DNA from: Paenibacillus agaridevorans
Lineage (GTDB): Bacteria; Bacillota; Bacilli; Paenibacillales; Paenibacillaceae
Length of the DNA: 48,844 nucleotides
Assembly: GCF_003112455.1 (NCBI RefSeq)
Contig: NZ_BDQX01000317.1
Location: 23,174 to 72,017, forward strand
Direction: 5' to 3'
Under the pieces are notes generated by a model that worked only from the letters and a program-made list of their open reading frames with translations, searched no databases and had not been told where the DNA came from. A program made the position numbers and the translations under genes. Numbering within the stretch: the first letter of the stretch is position 1; each line of letters begins with the position of its first letter. Positions 8,812-16,908 of the stretch are shown here, piece after piece.

Positions 8812-9691
8812 TGAAATCAGCTCTCTTTCATTTGCAGAATATGATGCTGTATGGGTCTAGTGTACAACAGAACAGGTAATAAGTATTTGCAGGATATACT
8901 CCTATTCAATTAAATAATTTCCTTTAATTTCGGTGCCCGATAGATATTTATCCGAATCTCATTTGTACATTATTGACATCTATTAATTCAACTTTTTGCC
9001 TCCGCATCTCCTTTCCGCAAAAGTTGGCATGCCAATCCTCCAGTTTCATGGACCATGTTCGCCGGCAAATCCAATATGAACTGTAGAAAGTGGCAAAAAA
9101 ATAGATTTTACGTCCTAGGGAAGCCTTTTTCCGTCTAACGGACAGGAGCGTCGCTATTCTTCGATTAAATGATGTTTCTAAAATCTAACGGACACACGCG
9201 ACCCTATTTGCACCATTCGAGCAGCTTTTCGCTATATTTCGGCCATATAACGGCGCTCCTGTCCGTTAGCATTTGATCCTTGAGCAAAACAGGCTAATAA
9301 TGTCTCGTGAGTCCGTTAGAACCGACTGCACCGTCCTTTGACGGTGCAGCGCGTTTCATTCCGCTACAAATCAGCAATTACTTCAACATAAGAAGGGTAT
9401 GCTATGAGATCCTTTATACTCTATTGCATCTTCACCTTATATCCGATATTTAGGGAGCTTTACATCCGTTTTTTTGATTGGTCTGGCTCCTAGGAAATAA
9501 ACGATTATTCCCCCGATGCTTTATTGTGTTTGCTAATAAACAGATTGGCTGTATACTAGGGTAAGACAAAAAACATCACATTATTGCCCTTTTAATATTT
9601 TGATATTATCTTTATACTCAGTGGTTATCCGGTTTTTTATCGATCAATCATTTGAACAATATTGACATTGTTTTCGGAAGGAGGGATCTTA
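8812..9691. other. Long divergent intergenic region
   Basis: About 880 bp between the dehydrogenase operon (minus) and the AraC gene (plus). It should hold both promoters. The stretch from 9135 to 9349 is occupied by a nested inverted-repeat element described separately. The remainder is AT-rich near both genes and contains no open frame I can support. Confidence 0.6.
9135..9349. repeat. Nested CTAACGGAC inverted-repeat element with strong hairpin
   Basis: CTAACGGACAGGAGCG at 9135-9150 is matched by its exact reverse complement at 9254-9269. Shorter copies CTAACGGAC (9185-9193) and GTCCGTTAG (9311-9319) flank them in the same two orientations. A perfect 10-bp stem CTGCACCGTC / GACGGTGCAG with a 4-nt loop follows at 9326-9349. 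It does not sit behind a gene, so it is not simply a terminator. I believe similar CTAACGGAC elements recur between genes in Paenibacillus genomes, but that is from memory. Confidence 0.7.
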
Positions 9692-10543
9692 TTGAAAATT
9701 AGAAATTGCGGGGCGGGGACCTTATCCAGGTCGGCGGAGCTGCCTGGCGGGGGGATGCACCCGTCCAGTTATGAAATTCTCTATATTACCGAAGGGAAAG
9801 TACGGTTTAAGTGGAGAGCGAATATATGCGAAGCGGATGCGCCGGCTGTGTTTATTTTGGCTGCCTCGACGCCGCATGAGCTGGAGAGCCTGCAAGCGGA
9901 AGCGAAATTTCGTTTTCTGGAGCTTGATGAGATCGAGGAGTTCCCGTTCACCGACCAACAAGTGGATGAGTGGAATTTCATGCAGGCCCATAAAGGCATC
10001 TATTCCAAAACAATGCTCGCGTCTTCGATCCTTCAAACCCTCGATTTTGTCTATCATCTCCAATCGACGGGCCTGGCCGGACAAGATTCGAATCTCGGGG
10101 ATGTATGCTTGCTGGAGATTCGCAAGACGTACAAGCTTATCGCCCACATGATCGAGGATCCGGAGAAATCGGCTGGCGAAGAACGCAAGGTGAAGCACAA
10201 GTCGCGCGCCGCGGTTGATTTGCTGATTGATTACATGGATTGGCGGTATAAAGAAAACGTTACGCTGGAAGCTCTTGCGGAAGTCGTCGCCCTGGACCCC
10301 TCTTATCTCGTGCGGCTATTTAAGAAACATATGCAGATGACGCCGTTTGAGTATCTTCGGGACCTTCGTTTGAAGGCGGCTGCCAGCTACTTGTCCGGAA
10401 GCGATCTGCCGATTAGCGCTATCGCCCAAGATACGGGATTTGCCAGCGTTCATTACTTTTCCCGGATATTTAAAGCCCACTACGGGCAGAGCCCGGCGGA
10501 ATGGCGCAAGCATCTGAAAGGACCGAAAGGAAAATCAAACTGA
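9692..10543 (+). CDS. AraC-family transcriptional regulator
   Basis: A 283-residue regulator using a TTG start at 9692, which sits 6 nt after a GGAAGGAGGG site; an earlier TTG at 9662 lacks one. The N-terminal half is a cupin-like sensing domain (SSYEILYITEGKVRFKW, then a Pro-His-Glu in STPHELESL). The C-terminal 100 residues carry two helix-turn-helix motifs (LEALAEVVALDPSYLVRLFKKH and ISAIAQDTGFASVHYFSRIFK; both shown here in part). It is followed 12 bp later by an esterase gene and faces the dehydrogenase operon. It is the likely local regulator of both, probably activated by a sugar. Confidence 0.93.
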   Translation: MKIRNCGAGTLSRSAELPGGGMHPSSYEILYITEGKVRFKWRANICEADAPAVFILAASTPHELESLQAEAKFRFLELDEIEEFPFTDQQVDEWNFMQAHKGIYSKTMLASSILQTLDFVYHLQSTGLAGQDSNLGDVCLLEIRKTYKLIAHMIEDPEKSAGEERKVKHKSRAAVDLLIDYMDWRYKENVTLEALAEVVALDPSYLVRLFKKHMQMTPFEYLRDLRLKAAASYLSGSDLPISAIAQDTGFASVHYFSRIFKAHYGQSPAEWRKHLKGPKGKSN

Positions 10544-10555
10544 GGAGGGTTTTAG

Positions 10556-11659
10556 ATGGATCAGGAACGCTATACCGAACAAGTAACTGAAGGCTATGGA
10601 TACCGTAAAAAACAAAAAGATGAATTTGAAGCATTGATTGAACGGATGCGCAACGATTCGGCTGCGAAACGCACTGCTTTTTTTCAACCAAGCACCGCAA
10701 GCGTAGCTGCATATGAGCAAGATGCTAGACGAATGCGAGTACAGGTAAAAAATATGTTAGGATGGCCTTTAGGCGAGGAGTATGCGGCTGATTTCCATTC
10801 GCCCACCGACGTTAAAGGGGTTCCTGAAGCGAATGTAATTTACGTGTCCAAAGACGCGCTGGGAAGCATTTATCGTGTCGAAGTCGCGGCTGGCTACGGT
10901 TTAACGACGTATGGCATCTTGTTCCTTCCGCATACGCCGGGGCCGTATCCTCTTGCCATCTCTCAACATGGCGGAGGGGGTACGCCCGAGCTCTGCTCGG
11001 GATTTTATGGCGATAATAATTATAACGATATGACACGCAGGGTATTGGAGCAAGGAGTGGCTGTTTTCGCGCCGCAATTAATCCTTTGGAACGATACCTA
11101 CGGCCCTGAGCATCAGCGAAACGTATACGATAATCAACTCAAGCACTTGGGAAGTTCCATTGCCGCGGTTGAAATATTTAAAATCCAAAGGGCGCTTGAC
11201 TACTTAACTTCCCGGCCGGATATCGATCCTTCCAAAATCGGAATGATCGGATTATCTTACGGCGGTTTTTATACCCTGTATACCGCCGCGCTAGATACTA
11301 GAATAAAGGCGGCCTATTCGTCCTGTTTTATCAATAATCGATTTGTTATTGATTGGCCCGACTTCACTTGGTTTAATGCGGGGAACCGATTTCTGGATGC
11401 CGAGATAGGCGCGCTGATCGCTCCGCGGCATTTATATTTGGAAGTCGGCATCCGGGACGAGCTTTTTCAATATGCGCATGCCCGGCCGGAAATCGATAAG
11501 ATTGCCGCGCTTTATCAGAAGTTGAACATTGCGCATCGGTTTTATGCAAAAGCTTTTGACGGGGAACATGAATTGGATTTAGCGAACGATGGGATTGAAA
11601 GCTTCTGTAACGTGCTTAAAGGAGATTCAGGAATTGCGCATTTTCCTGAACAGGATTAA
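10556..11659 (+). CDS. Alpha/beta hydrolase, acetylxylan-esterase/dienelactone-hydrolase-like
   Basis: A 367-residue cytoplasmic protein. The oxyanion region is ISQHGGGGTPEL, the nucleophile elbow is IGLSYGGFYT (Ser near residue 233), the acid is probably the Asp of EVGIRDELFQ, and the base is the His of DGEHELD near the C-terminus. This is a complete hydrolase triad. It begins 12 bp behind the AraC regulator with a GAGGAGGGTTTT site, so both are one transcript, closed by a clear terminator. Family members remove acetyl or other ester groups from carbohydrates; the substrate here is inferred only from the setting. Confidence 0.85.
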   Translation: MDQERYTEQVTEGYGYRKKQKDEFEALIERMRNDSAAKRTAFFQPSTASVAAYEQDARRMRVQVKNMLGWPLGEEYAADFHSPTDVKGVPEANVIYVSKDALGSIYRVEVAAGYGLTTYGILFLPHTPGPYPLAISQHGGGGTPELCSGFYGDNNYNDMTRRVLEQGVAVFAPQLILWNDTYGPEHQRNVYDNQLKHLGSSIAAVEIFKIQRALDYLTSRPDIDPSKIGMIGLSYGGFYTLYTAALDTRIKAAYSSCFINNRFVIDWPDFTWFNAGNRFLDAEIGALIAPRHLYLEVGIRDELFQYAHARPEIDKIAALYQKLNIAHRFYAKAFDGEHELDLANDGIESFCNVLKGDSGIAHFPEQD

Positions 11660-11677
11660 CAACAAAATAGGTAAAGC

Positions 11678-11719
11678 AAGCCTCCTGGAATGCCCATCGG
11701 CATCCGGGAGGCTTTATTG
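11678..11719 (+). terminator. Rho-independent terminator after the esterase gene
   Basis: AAGCCTCCTGGAATGCC / GGCATCCGGGAGGCTT forms a stem of about 16 bp with one G-U pair and one bulged A, followed by TATTGTGTTT. It ends the AraC-esterase transcript. Confidence 0.85.
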
Positions 11720-11735
11720 TGTTTCCTAACACGTT

Positions 11736-13625
11736 TTATTGCTCTGCCACATCAGACGGGGCTGCTTGTCCCTGCACCCCTGTCTGCTCGTCAGTCTGGG
11801 CCGGTGTCTGCCCATCGGTCTGCGCCCCTGTCTGCCCGTCAGTCGGGGCCGCTTGCCCGCGAGCTCCCGCGTTGCCTGGCATCCGGCCTACGGGGCCGCC
11901 TTGACCAACAAAGCCCTGACCGCCGTCAAATCCGCCGAATCCCATGCCTCCCATTCCGCCGCGGCCGCCCGGACCGTTTTCGCCCAGCTTCGAGAGATCG
12001 ACCGAAGAAGCATCGACGAGACGGTCCGGCGCAGCCTGCTGCCCTTCCGACGTCGACGGGATGTCGCCATCCAGCTGACCCTGTATGCTCTCGGCACGCA
12101 GCGTGCCAAGCTTGATCAGCTCCGCCACAGCCGTCTCATACTCTTGATACGTGTTAAATGCGCTAGGATCTGCTTTCACACGCTCCGCAATCAGCTCGTT
12201 CAAGCTCTGCACTTTTTGCTCGAACTTGCCGTCCGCGAAATAGCCGTCGACGATCTCCTGCAAGTATTCATGATATTTTGCCTTATACGCCTCCACTTCC
12301 AGCAGCTTGCCGAGAATAGGACGCTCCTCAAGCGTTACGCCGGTCACCGGCGTGTCGATGGGCTGGTTGACCACATCCGAAGCCGAGCCTCCCATAAAGC
12401 CGCCGAACGCCATGTTGTAATCCCATGGCAGCATGCTGATCTGTCCGTTATTTTCGTAAAGGTAGTAGTTGTGTGCCATGTTGGACGTATAGCTGTCCAT
12501 ATTGACGACAACCGTATGAGCCGCAAAATATCGCAGAACGGCGTCAACGTCCACGTACTTCTCCAAGTCCGTACCGCTGCTTAAATTTTTCAGCGCTTCA
12601 ATGACACGCTTATGGTCCTCCTCCGTCGTCTTTGTCTCCGCGTTGTCGAAGATCGCGGAGTAGCTGGCGATCTCGTCGTCGGTATACACCAGCGAGACGC
12701 CGTTGCCTCCCCCGTTCATACCGCCGCCACCGCCGCGGTTGCCACCGCCCATGCCGCCGAACCCTCCTTGCGGAGGCGCTCCATTCACTCCGCCGGTGCC
12801 CGGAGCCAGCTGCCCCTGAGCTCCTGTTGCCTCATCGGCTGTTTCTCCGCTGCCAGCTTCTCCGCCGGGCATAGCCGTTCCGTCGTCCACGGGCCTGTTA
12901 CCTCCCGGCATGCCCATTCCTTCGCCAGTGGGCCAGTTACCGCCCGGCATGCCCATTCCTTCGCCCGCGGGCCAATTGCCGCCGGGCATGCCCATCCCGC
13001 CGCCCATGCCGCCGTCGTCGTTGTTCGGCTTGTACAGTTCTCCCTCGTCTCCCTTGGCGCGGGCAAGATAACCGCTGTCGATGTCTTCGACGGCGAGATA
13101 GAAGCCCCATGCCTGGCCGTTCACCTGTATGTCGGCGAAGGCAAACAAGGGGGCGTCCACGCCGATATAGCTCATAATGTCGTAACTGAGATACTCCTTC
13201 ATGTAGCTGTTGTCCGTAATCATATTATTGACGACCAGCTTGTCGAGACCCATCCAGGTCTGATCCTTGACGTATTCGTCGAACTTGATCTTGAAACTGT
13301 AGCGATCCGTCGTATCGTCGCCCGCCACTTGCCTTAAGCTGGAGTTGCCCTTCGGGCGGATCCCGACATTCTCGATCGTGGATCCATTGATTGTAATATT
13401 CGCCGAAATATACTGCTCCTCCGTGGCCGTATCCAGCATTCCCTGCCACTCTGTCTCGTCCGCCTCAATAGAGATCGACATCACCTCCGTCTTTTCCATC
13501 TCCGCGGCATAACCCGCCGCCGATGCCGTACCCGATTGGCGGTTTCCTCCGAAGCTGCATGCCGCCAGCATGGCCAAGCACAAAAAAGCCGCCATGAGCT
13601 TATTCGCTCCACCCCATCGTTGCAT
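11736..13625 (-). CDS. CotH kinase family lipoprotein
   Basis: About 629 residues from the ATG at 13625; an ATG 7 codons earlier lacks a ribosome binding site. A lipoprotein signal ends LAMLAAC with Cys23. CotH hallmarks are GIRPKGNSSLRQ (near 88-99), SFKIKFDEY, and the core NMDSYTSNMAHNYYLYE...LPWDYNMAFGG (near 376-408), which holds the acidic residues needed for the atypical protein kinase fold. Within the kinase region is a roughly 100-residue Gly/Met/Pro insertion built of 13-residue repeats (GEGMGMPGGNWPT), and the tail has TDGQTGAQ-type repeats. B. subtilis CotH phosphorylates spore-coat proteins. The export signal and shared operator suggest instead a role in the envelope regulon with VTC and DUF4956. 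Confidence 0.9.
   Translation of the reverse strand: MQRWGGANKLMAAFLCLAMLAACSFGGNRQSGTASAAGYAAEMEKTEVMSISIEADETEWQGMLDTATEEQYISANITINGSTIENVGIRPKGNSSLRQVAGDDTTDRYSFKIKFDEYVKDQTWMGLDKLVVNNMITDNSYMKEYLSYDIMSYIGVDAPLFAFADIQVNGQAWGFYLAVEDIDSGYLARAKGDEGELYKPNNDDGGMGGGMGMPGGNWPAGEGMGMPGGNWPTGEGMGMPGGNRPVDDGTAMPGGEAGSGETADEATGAQGQLAPGTGGVNGAPPQGGFGGMGGGNRGGGGGMNGGGNGVSLVYTDDEIASYSAIFDNAETKTTEEDHKRVIEALKNLSSGTDLEKYVDVDAVLRYFAAHTVVVNMDSYTSNMAHNYYLYENNGQISMLPWDYNMAFGGFMGGSASDVVNQPIDTPVTGVTLEERPILGKLLEVEAYKAKYHEYLQEIVDGYFADGKFEQKVQSLNELIAERVKADPSAFNTYQEYETAVAELIKLGTLRAESIQGQLDGDIPSTSEGQQAAPDRLVDASSVDLSKLGENGPGGRGGMGGMGFGGFDGGQGFVGQGGPVGRMPGNAGARGQAAPTDGQTGAQTDGQTPAQTDEQTGVQGQAAPSDVAEQ
12904..13020. repeat. 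39-bp tandem repeats inside the CotH gene
   Basis: Units beginning CCCGGCATGCCCATTCC start at 12904 and 12943, with a third, more diverged one at 12982. The exact 39-bp period gives 13 residues in frame (GGNWPxGEGMGMP). Copy number could change without a frameshift. Confidence 0.8.
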
Positions 13626-13666
13626 TTGCGATCGCCCTCTTTCCATACTTATTTGGTCATAGCCCC

Positions 13667-13699
13667 ATCGTAACCCCCTATTCTTAAATGAATCTGAAC
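13667..13699 (-). promoter_or_regulatory. CotH promoter with the regulon operator
   Basis: On the minus strand GTTCAGATTCATTTAAGAAT (13699-13680) matches the direct-repeat operator of the VTC promoter. It is followed by exactly 7 bp and then a -10-like TACGAT (13672-13667). The spacing is identical to the other three sites. Confidence 0.65.
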
Positions 13700-13742
13700 C
13701 GCCAGTACTAATTACGTCAGACCTTTGAGCATTTCCAAATAG

Positions 13743-13779
13743 AAAAAAACTCCGGCGCTGACCACAAGCGCATCGGAGT
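13743..13779 (-). terminator. Terminator of the TIM-barrel gene
   Basis: On the minus strand ACTCCG(AT)GCGC...GCGCCGGAGT is followed by TTTTTTT. It lies about 35 bp past the stop of the sugar isomerase gene and before the CotH promoter. Confidence 0.85.
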
Positions 13780-13811
13780 CTTCGTTGTTATCTATGTGCC
13801 TTCGCCATCCC

Positions 13812-14654
13812 TCATTGAGAGAGTCGAACCCGCGCGGCGCGTCGGCCCTCCACTACAAACCGGGCTGCGGCCGGCAACTGCGCCTCATTTACGTCTTCCA
13901 GCGTAACGAAGCCATGAGGCTTGTAACGCTCAAGCAGCTCCCAGAACAATGGATATTGCAGCTCGCCGAGGCCTGCGGCCGTCCCCTGCAGCCTGTTCCC
14001 GTCCTCGGAACGAACACAATCCTTTGCATGGGCGCTGACGATCCGGGGGCCCAGCAATCGGAACGCCTCGCGCACGATATCCTCCTGCCGCTCGAAGTTG
14101 CCGCCGTTCATCAGGTTGCAAGGATCCAGCACGACGCCTACGCAAGACGATGGAAATCGCTCGATCGCAGCAGCAAGCGTCTCCGAAGAATCGATCAGAT
14201 GGCCTTGCGCCGCTTCCAGTCCGATCGTGACTCCCCAGCGCTCGGCTTCCTCCACCAGCTCGTCCAGGGCGCGATCCAGCCGTTCGCGATATAGCGGGAT
14301 AAGCGCGGCATCCTGCGGCGTTCCCACTTCTGTTGCGACGATCGGCGCTCCGAAGTGGCGCGCATGGCGCAGATGCTCCTTAAAGCGATTCACATTGTAC
14401 CGGTAAGTCTCGTCATCCAGGTCGATCAGACTTGCGTAACAGCCCAGCACGGCGATTCCGACGCCATGCTTCGCGAACGCGCCCCCGACTTCATTGGCAA
14501 GTCCCGGACTCAGCGCCCCAAGCGGAAACTCGATGTCCGAAATCGCCTTGCTGAGAGCGAGCTGCACATACGAGCAGTCCGTTGCGGCTACCTTGGCCGC
14601 GAGTTCCTGAAACGGCTGCCTGCCTAACAAATGAGCTAATATGCCTACCGACAT
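13812..14654 (-). CDS. Sugar phosphate isomerase/epimerase, TIM barrel
   Basis: About 280 residues from the ATG at 14654 (MSVGILAHLLG). The upstream ATG at 14669 encodes MEGKR, which is simply the GGAGGGGAAAAGG ribosome binding site read as protein. It is an AP-endonuclease-2-like (xylose isomerase) barrel: metal-ligand-type strands GAPIVATEVGTP, GVTIGLEAAQG, GVVLDPCNLMN, RIVSAHAKDC and HGFVTLEDVN follow in order. Family members isomerise or epimerise sugars and inositols. No sugar operon surrounds it, and a terminator follows directly, so it is probably a single gene. The substrate is unknown. Confidence 0.88.
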   Translation of the reverse strand: MSVGILAHLLGRQPFQELAAKVAATDCSYVQLALSKAISDIEFPLGALSPGLANEVGGAFAKHGVGIAVLGCYASLIDLDDETYRYNVNRFKEHLRHARHFGAPIVATEVGTPQDAALIPLYRERLDRALDELVEEAERWGVTIGLEAAQGHLIDSSETLAAAIERFPSSCVGVVLDPCNLMNGGNFERQEDIVREAFRLLGPRIVSAHAKDCVRSEDGNRLQGTAAGLGELQYPLFWELLERYKPHGFVTLEDVNEAQLPAAARFVVEGRRAARVRLSQ

Positions 14655-14684
14655 CCTTTTCCCCTCCATATCCTGCTTGTCTGT

Positions 14685-15050
14685 TTATTCATCCTTGTTC
14701 CGCATGTCCTCGGCAGCCGCAGAAAAACCCTCTTTAAATCCTTCTTCGGGCCAATGACGGTAACGATTCAAGTCGATCCGTCCTCCCCGCTCCACCTCGA
14801 TACCTTCTTCACTGAGGTAAAGCTCCTGTTGAAAACGCGCTTCGTCGTCCTGCACCGCGATTTCTCCCTTCGCGTTGACGACCCGATGCCAAGGCAGCCC
14901 ATGCGCCGAACTCATGCTGTGCAGGATTCGCACGACCTGCCGCGCTCCTCTGGCACTGCCGGCTTGCTCTGCGATCTGGCCATATGTCATCACGCGTCCT
15001 TCCGGTATGCTTTTAATGACGTCGATAACGGCTTTCGTGAAAGGCTGCAT
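14685..15050 (-). CDS. Alkyltransferase-like protein (MGMT family, Trp in place of catalytic Cys)
   Basis: A 121-residue protein from the ATG at 15050, preceded by GGGGAGGGGAACC; the longer open frame upstream is not coding. The MGMT DNA-binding fold is clear: GRVMTYGQIAEQAG, ARQVVRIL and GLPWHRVVNAKG. The active-site PCHR of methyltransferases is PWHR here (Trp54), so it cannot remove alkyl groups. Such ATL proteins bind O6-alkylguanine and hand the lesion to nucleotide excision repair. A true Cys-containing Ogt is encoded at 35394-35963, so the pair may divide the work. Confidence 0.92.
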   Translation of the reverse strand: MQPFTKAVIDVIKSIPEGRVMTYGQIAEQAGSARGARQVVRILHSMSSAHGLPWHRVVNAKGEIAVQDDEARFQQELYLSEEGIEVERGGRIDLNRYRHWPEEGFKEGFSAAAEDMRNKDE

Positions 15051-15111
15051 GGTTCCCCTCCCCCTGATCTTCTTCCAACCTTCTACAGCTTTTCGAAAAA
15101 AACGAAGCACC

Positions 15112-15143
15112 GGTAACTTGGTAACTTGGTAACTTGGTAACTT
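15112..15143. repeat. Four tandem GGTAACTT octamers
   Basis: GGTAACTT is repeated four times without interruption, about 60-90 bp upstream of the alkyltransferase-like start. It lies outside the coding region but inside the likely promoter or leader, so slippage would change promoter spacing and not the reading frame. Confidence 0.9.
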
Positions 15144-15210
15144 ACGCTCATTACAGATAATCGGAATTTTTGAACTCGAGCTTGTTGTCACCCTCCACTT
15201 TATCATCATG

Positions 15211-15246
15211 AGAAAACCCTTACAACCGGATAGCCGGCCGCAAGGG
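15211..15246 (-). terminator. Terminator of the NlpC/P60 gene
   Basis: On the minus strand CCCTTGCGGCCGG / CCGGTTGTAAGGG forms a 13-bp stem (three G-U pairs, 4-nt loop), followed by TTTTCTC. It lies about 50 bp past the stop of the hydrolase gene. Confidence 0.85.
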
Positions 15247-15295
15247 CTTCAATTCTTGTCTATTTGATGCATGCTCATGGATATGACGGGTAAGA

Positions 15296-15817
15296 CTACA
15301 GGACTCTTCTTGCCGTGGAATAACGGTTCGAGTAATCGCTCAGCTTATTAATGCGAACGCCGTTGAAGGTGCTGCTGATCGTGTTGTGAATGAATTGTCC
15401 GTTGCCGATGTAGATGCCGACATGGCTGACCGCGGACGACTTGCCGTTATTGAAGAAGATCAGATCGCCCTTTTGCAGATTGCTCTTGGATACGTATTTG
15501 CCCGCATACTTCTGGGAAGCCGTTCCCCACTTGAGACTTACGCCGTATTTACCGAACACGTACTTGGTGAACGAGGAGCAGTCGAAGTAGAGCTTGCTTG
15601 GATTATTTACACCATACTTGTACTTGACCTTGCCTTGCAGCGACTTGGCAGCTGCGATAATGCCGTTTGCCTTGGCGGAAGCCGAAGTTGCCGAAGCTGT
15701 GGCCGCCTCAGCTTGTCCGATATGGGAAGTGCCGAAGGCCGCGTGGCCCGACACGAGAGTTGCGCATACTGCCGTTGCGATAACCGTCTTCTTGAGCCAG
15801 TGGTTTTTGTTTGTCAT
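15296..15817 (-). CDS. Secreted NlpC/P60 (C40) peptidoglycan endopeptidase
   Basis: A 173-residue protein with a Sec signal (MTNKNHWLKK + hydrophobic stretch, cleavage likely after QAEA near residue 38). The mature part is one NlpC/P60 domain with catalytic Cys80 in FDCSSFTKYVF, His132 in SHVGIYIGNG and a third polar residue at His144 in QFIHNT. There is no separate cell-wall-binding domain. Such enzymes cut D-Glu to diaminopimelate bonds of wall peptides during growth, division or sporulation. It has its own AGGAGG site and a strong terminator, so it is monocistronic. Confidence 0.93.
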   Translation of the reverse strand: MTNKNHWLKKTVIATAVCATLVSGHAAFGTSHIGQAEAATASATSASAKANGIIAAAKSLQGKVKYKYGVNNPSKLYFDCSSFTKYVFGKYGVSLKWGTASQKYAGKYVSKSNLQKGDLIFFNNGKSSAVSHVGIYIGNGQFIHNTISSTFNGVRINKLSDYSNRYSTARRVL

Positions 15818-15944
15818 AGGATGATATACCTCCTGATGTCTGATTTGCTACATCCGGAGTATAGCATGTCTATTTGGGCACAAGTGGTTTCTTAGCGCTT
15901 TCTCATTAGACAATACTTGCCCATGCAGGTGATTATTTCCAACA

Positions 15945-15974
15945 AAGAAAAAGAGACCGATAGAATCAGCCTCT
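15945..15974 (-). terminator. Terminator of the MerR-SRPBCC operon
   Basis: On the minus strand AGAGGCTGAT-TCT-ATCGGTCTCT (10-bp stem with two G-U pairs) is followed by TTTTTCTTT. It lies about 40 bp past the SRPBCC stop. Confidence 0.8.
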
Positions 15975-16014
15975 TGTTTTTAACAGTTTTTCGCGCAATT
16001 AAGCCGCCCTGAAA

Positions 16015-16908
16015 TTACAAGCTATGACGCTTGGCATTCTCCAGTACCCTGCCCAGACGATCCAGGTTCTGCTCGTTGCTTTCCTCGCACATAACCCGGA
16101 TGGGCTCTAGCTCTTCCGCATGCCGGAAGCATTGACGAAACGTTACCCGAGTGCCGCCTTCCGCTTCCTCGAACAAGGCCGTGACGCGGAACACAGGCGC
16201 CTCGGCATGCTCCAGCACGATCCGCTCGTTCGGCGCAATTTCGATGAACGTATTCCGGTTAGGGTAGTCCTTCCCATCGGGTCCGTGCATAGTGAGACGC
16301 CATACGCCGCCGGGACTATAGTCGATTTCGTGGAACGTGTTGGTAAACCCTTCGGGTCCCCACCACTCGGCCAGTTGGTCGGGCGTCGTCCATGCCGCGA
16401 ATGCCAGCTCGCGAGGCACATCATAGATCCGTGATGTTATTAATTCGAGACCGTCATCCACTGCAGCCGGCTCCGTCAAGGAACGCCCGAGCGCGTCCAG
16501 CAGTTCGCCCGTGCCATGCTCCCGAATCTCCACCGTATCATGCCCGTCGAGGAACGCGCCTTGCTCCGTGAATATCAGCCTTGTGCCCTCTTCGACATCC
16601 AGCAGCTCGATCGTTGTAATGGAGGCCGAGATGCGAACGCCGCCCATGTCCATGATGTAGGTATAGATAATCCGCTCGTTCGGCACAATATCCTGATAGA
16701 CGGCGTCGTACACGAAGAGAGGTCCGCCCTCCGCTATTTCGCCGCTGCTATACTCTCGTCCACCGATGCGGAATTCGAAAATATCCGGCTTCGAGAACCA
16801 CTTCACTTTAGCATCCAGGTCGGCCCATGCCTGGTACACCCTTTCCCGCGTCGCGGGGTAAGTCCGTTCAACTACAAAAGTGCCATGCTTGACAAAACGT
16901 TCGCTCAT
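16015..16908 (-). CDS. Tandem SRPBCC (AHSA1) two-domain protein
   Basis: A 297-residue protein made of two START/SRPBCC-like ligand-binding domains in series. The first (about 8-145) has the signature VERTYPATRERVYQAWAD...KWFSKP; the second (about 150-295) has SRIYDVPRELAFAAWTTPDQLAEWWGP and ends in a long helix. Each half matches the AHSA1/CalC family. The gene starts inside the stop of the MerR regulator (TAATG overlap), so the two are translationally coupled. The pairing suggests it binds or resists the small hydrophobic molecule the regulator senses. The duplication within one chain is less usual. Confidence 0.9.
   Translation of the reverse strand: MSERFVKHGTFVVERTYPATRERVYQAWADLDAKVKWFSKPDIFEFRIGGREYSSGEIAEGGPLFVYDAVYQDIVPNERIIYTYIMDMGGVRISASITTIELLDVEEGTRLIFTEQGAFLDGHDTVEIREHGTGELLDALGRSLTEPAAVDDGLELITSRIYDVPRELAFAAWTTPDQLAEWWGPEGFTNTFHEIDYSPGGVWRLTMHGPDGKDYPNRNTFIEIAPNERIVLEHAEAPVFRVTALFEEAEGGTRVTFRQCFRHAEELEPIRVMCEESNEQNLDRLGRVLENAKRHSL

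Noticed and set aside
9326..9349. Strong hairpin considered as a transcription terminator
   Set aside because: It has no T-run and lies between divergent genes, so no transcript is expected to end there; treated as part of the repeat element.
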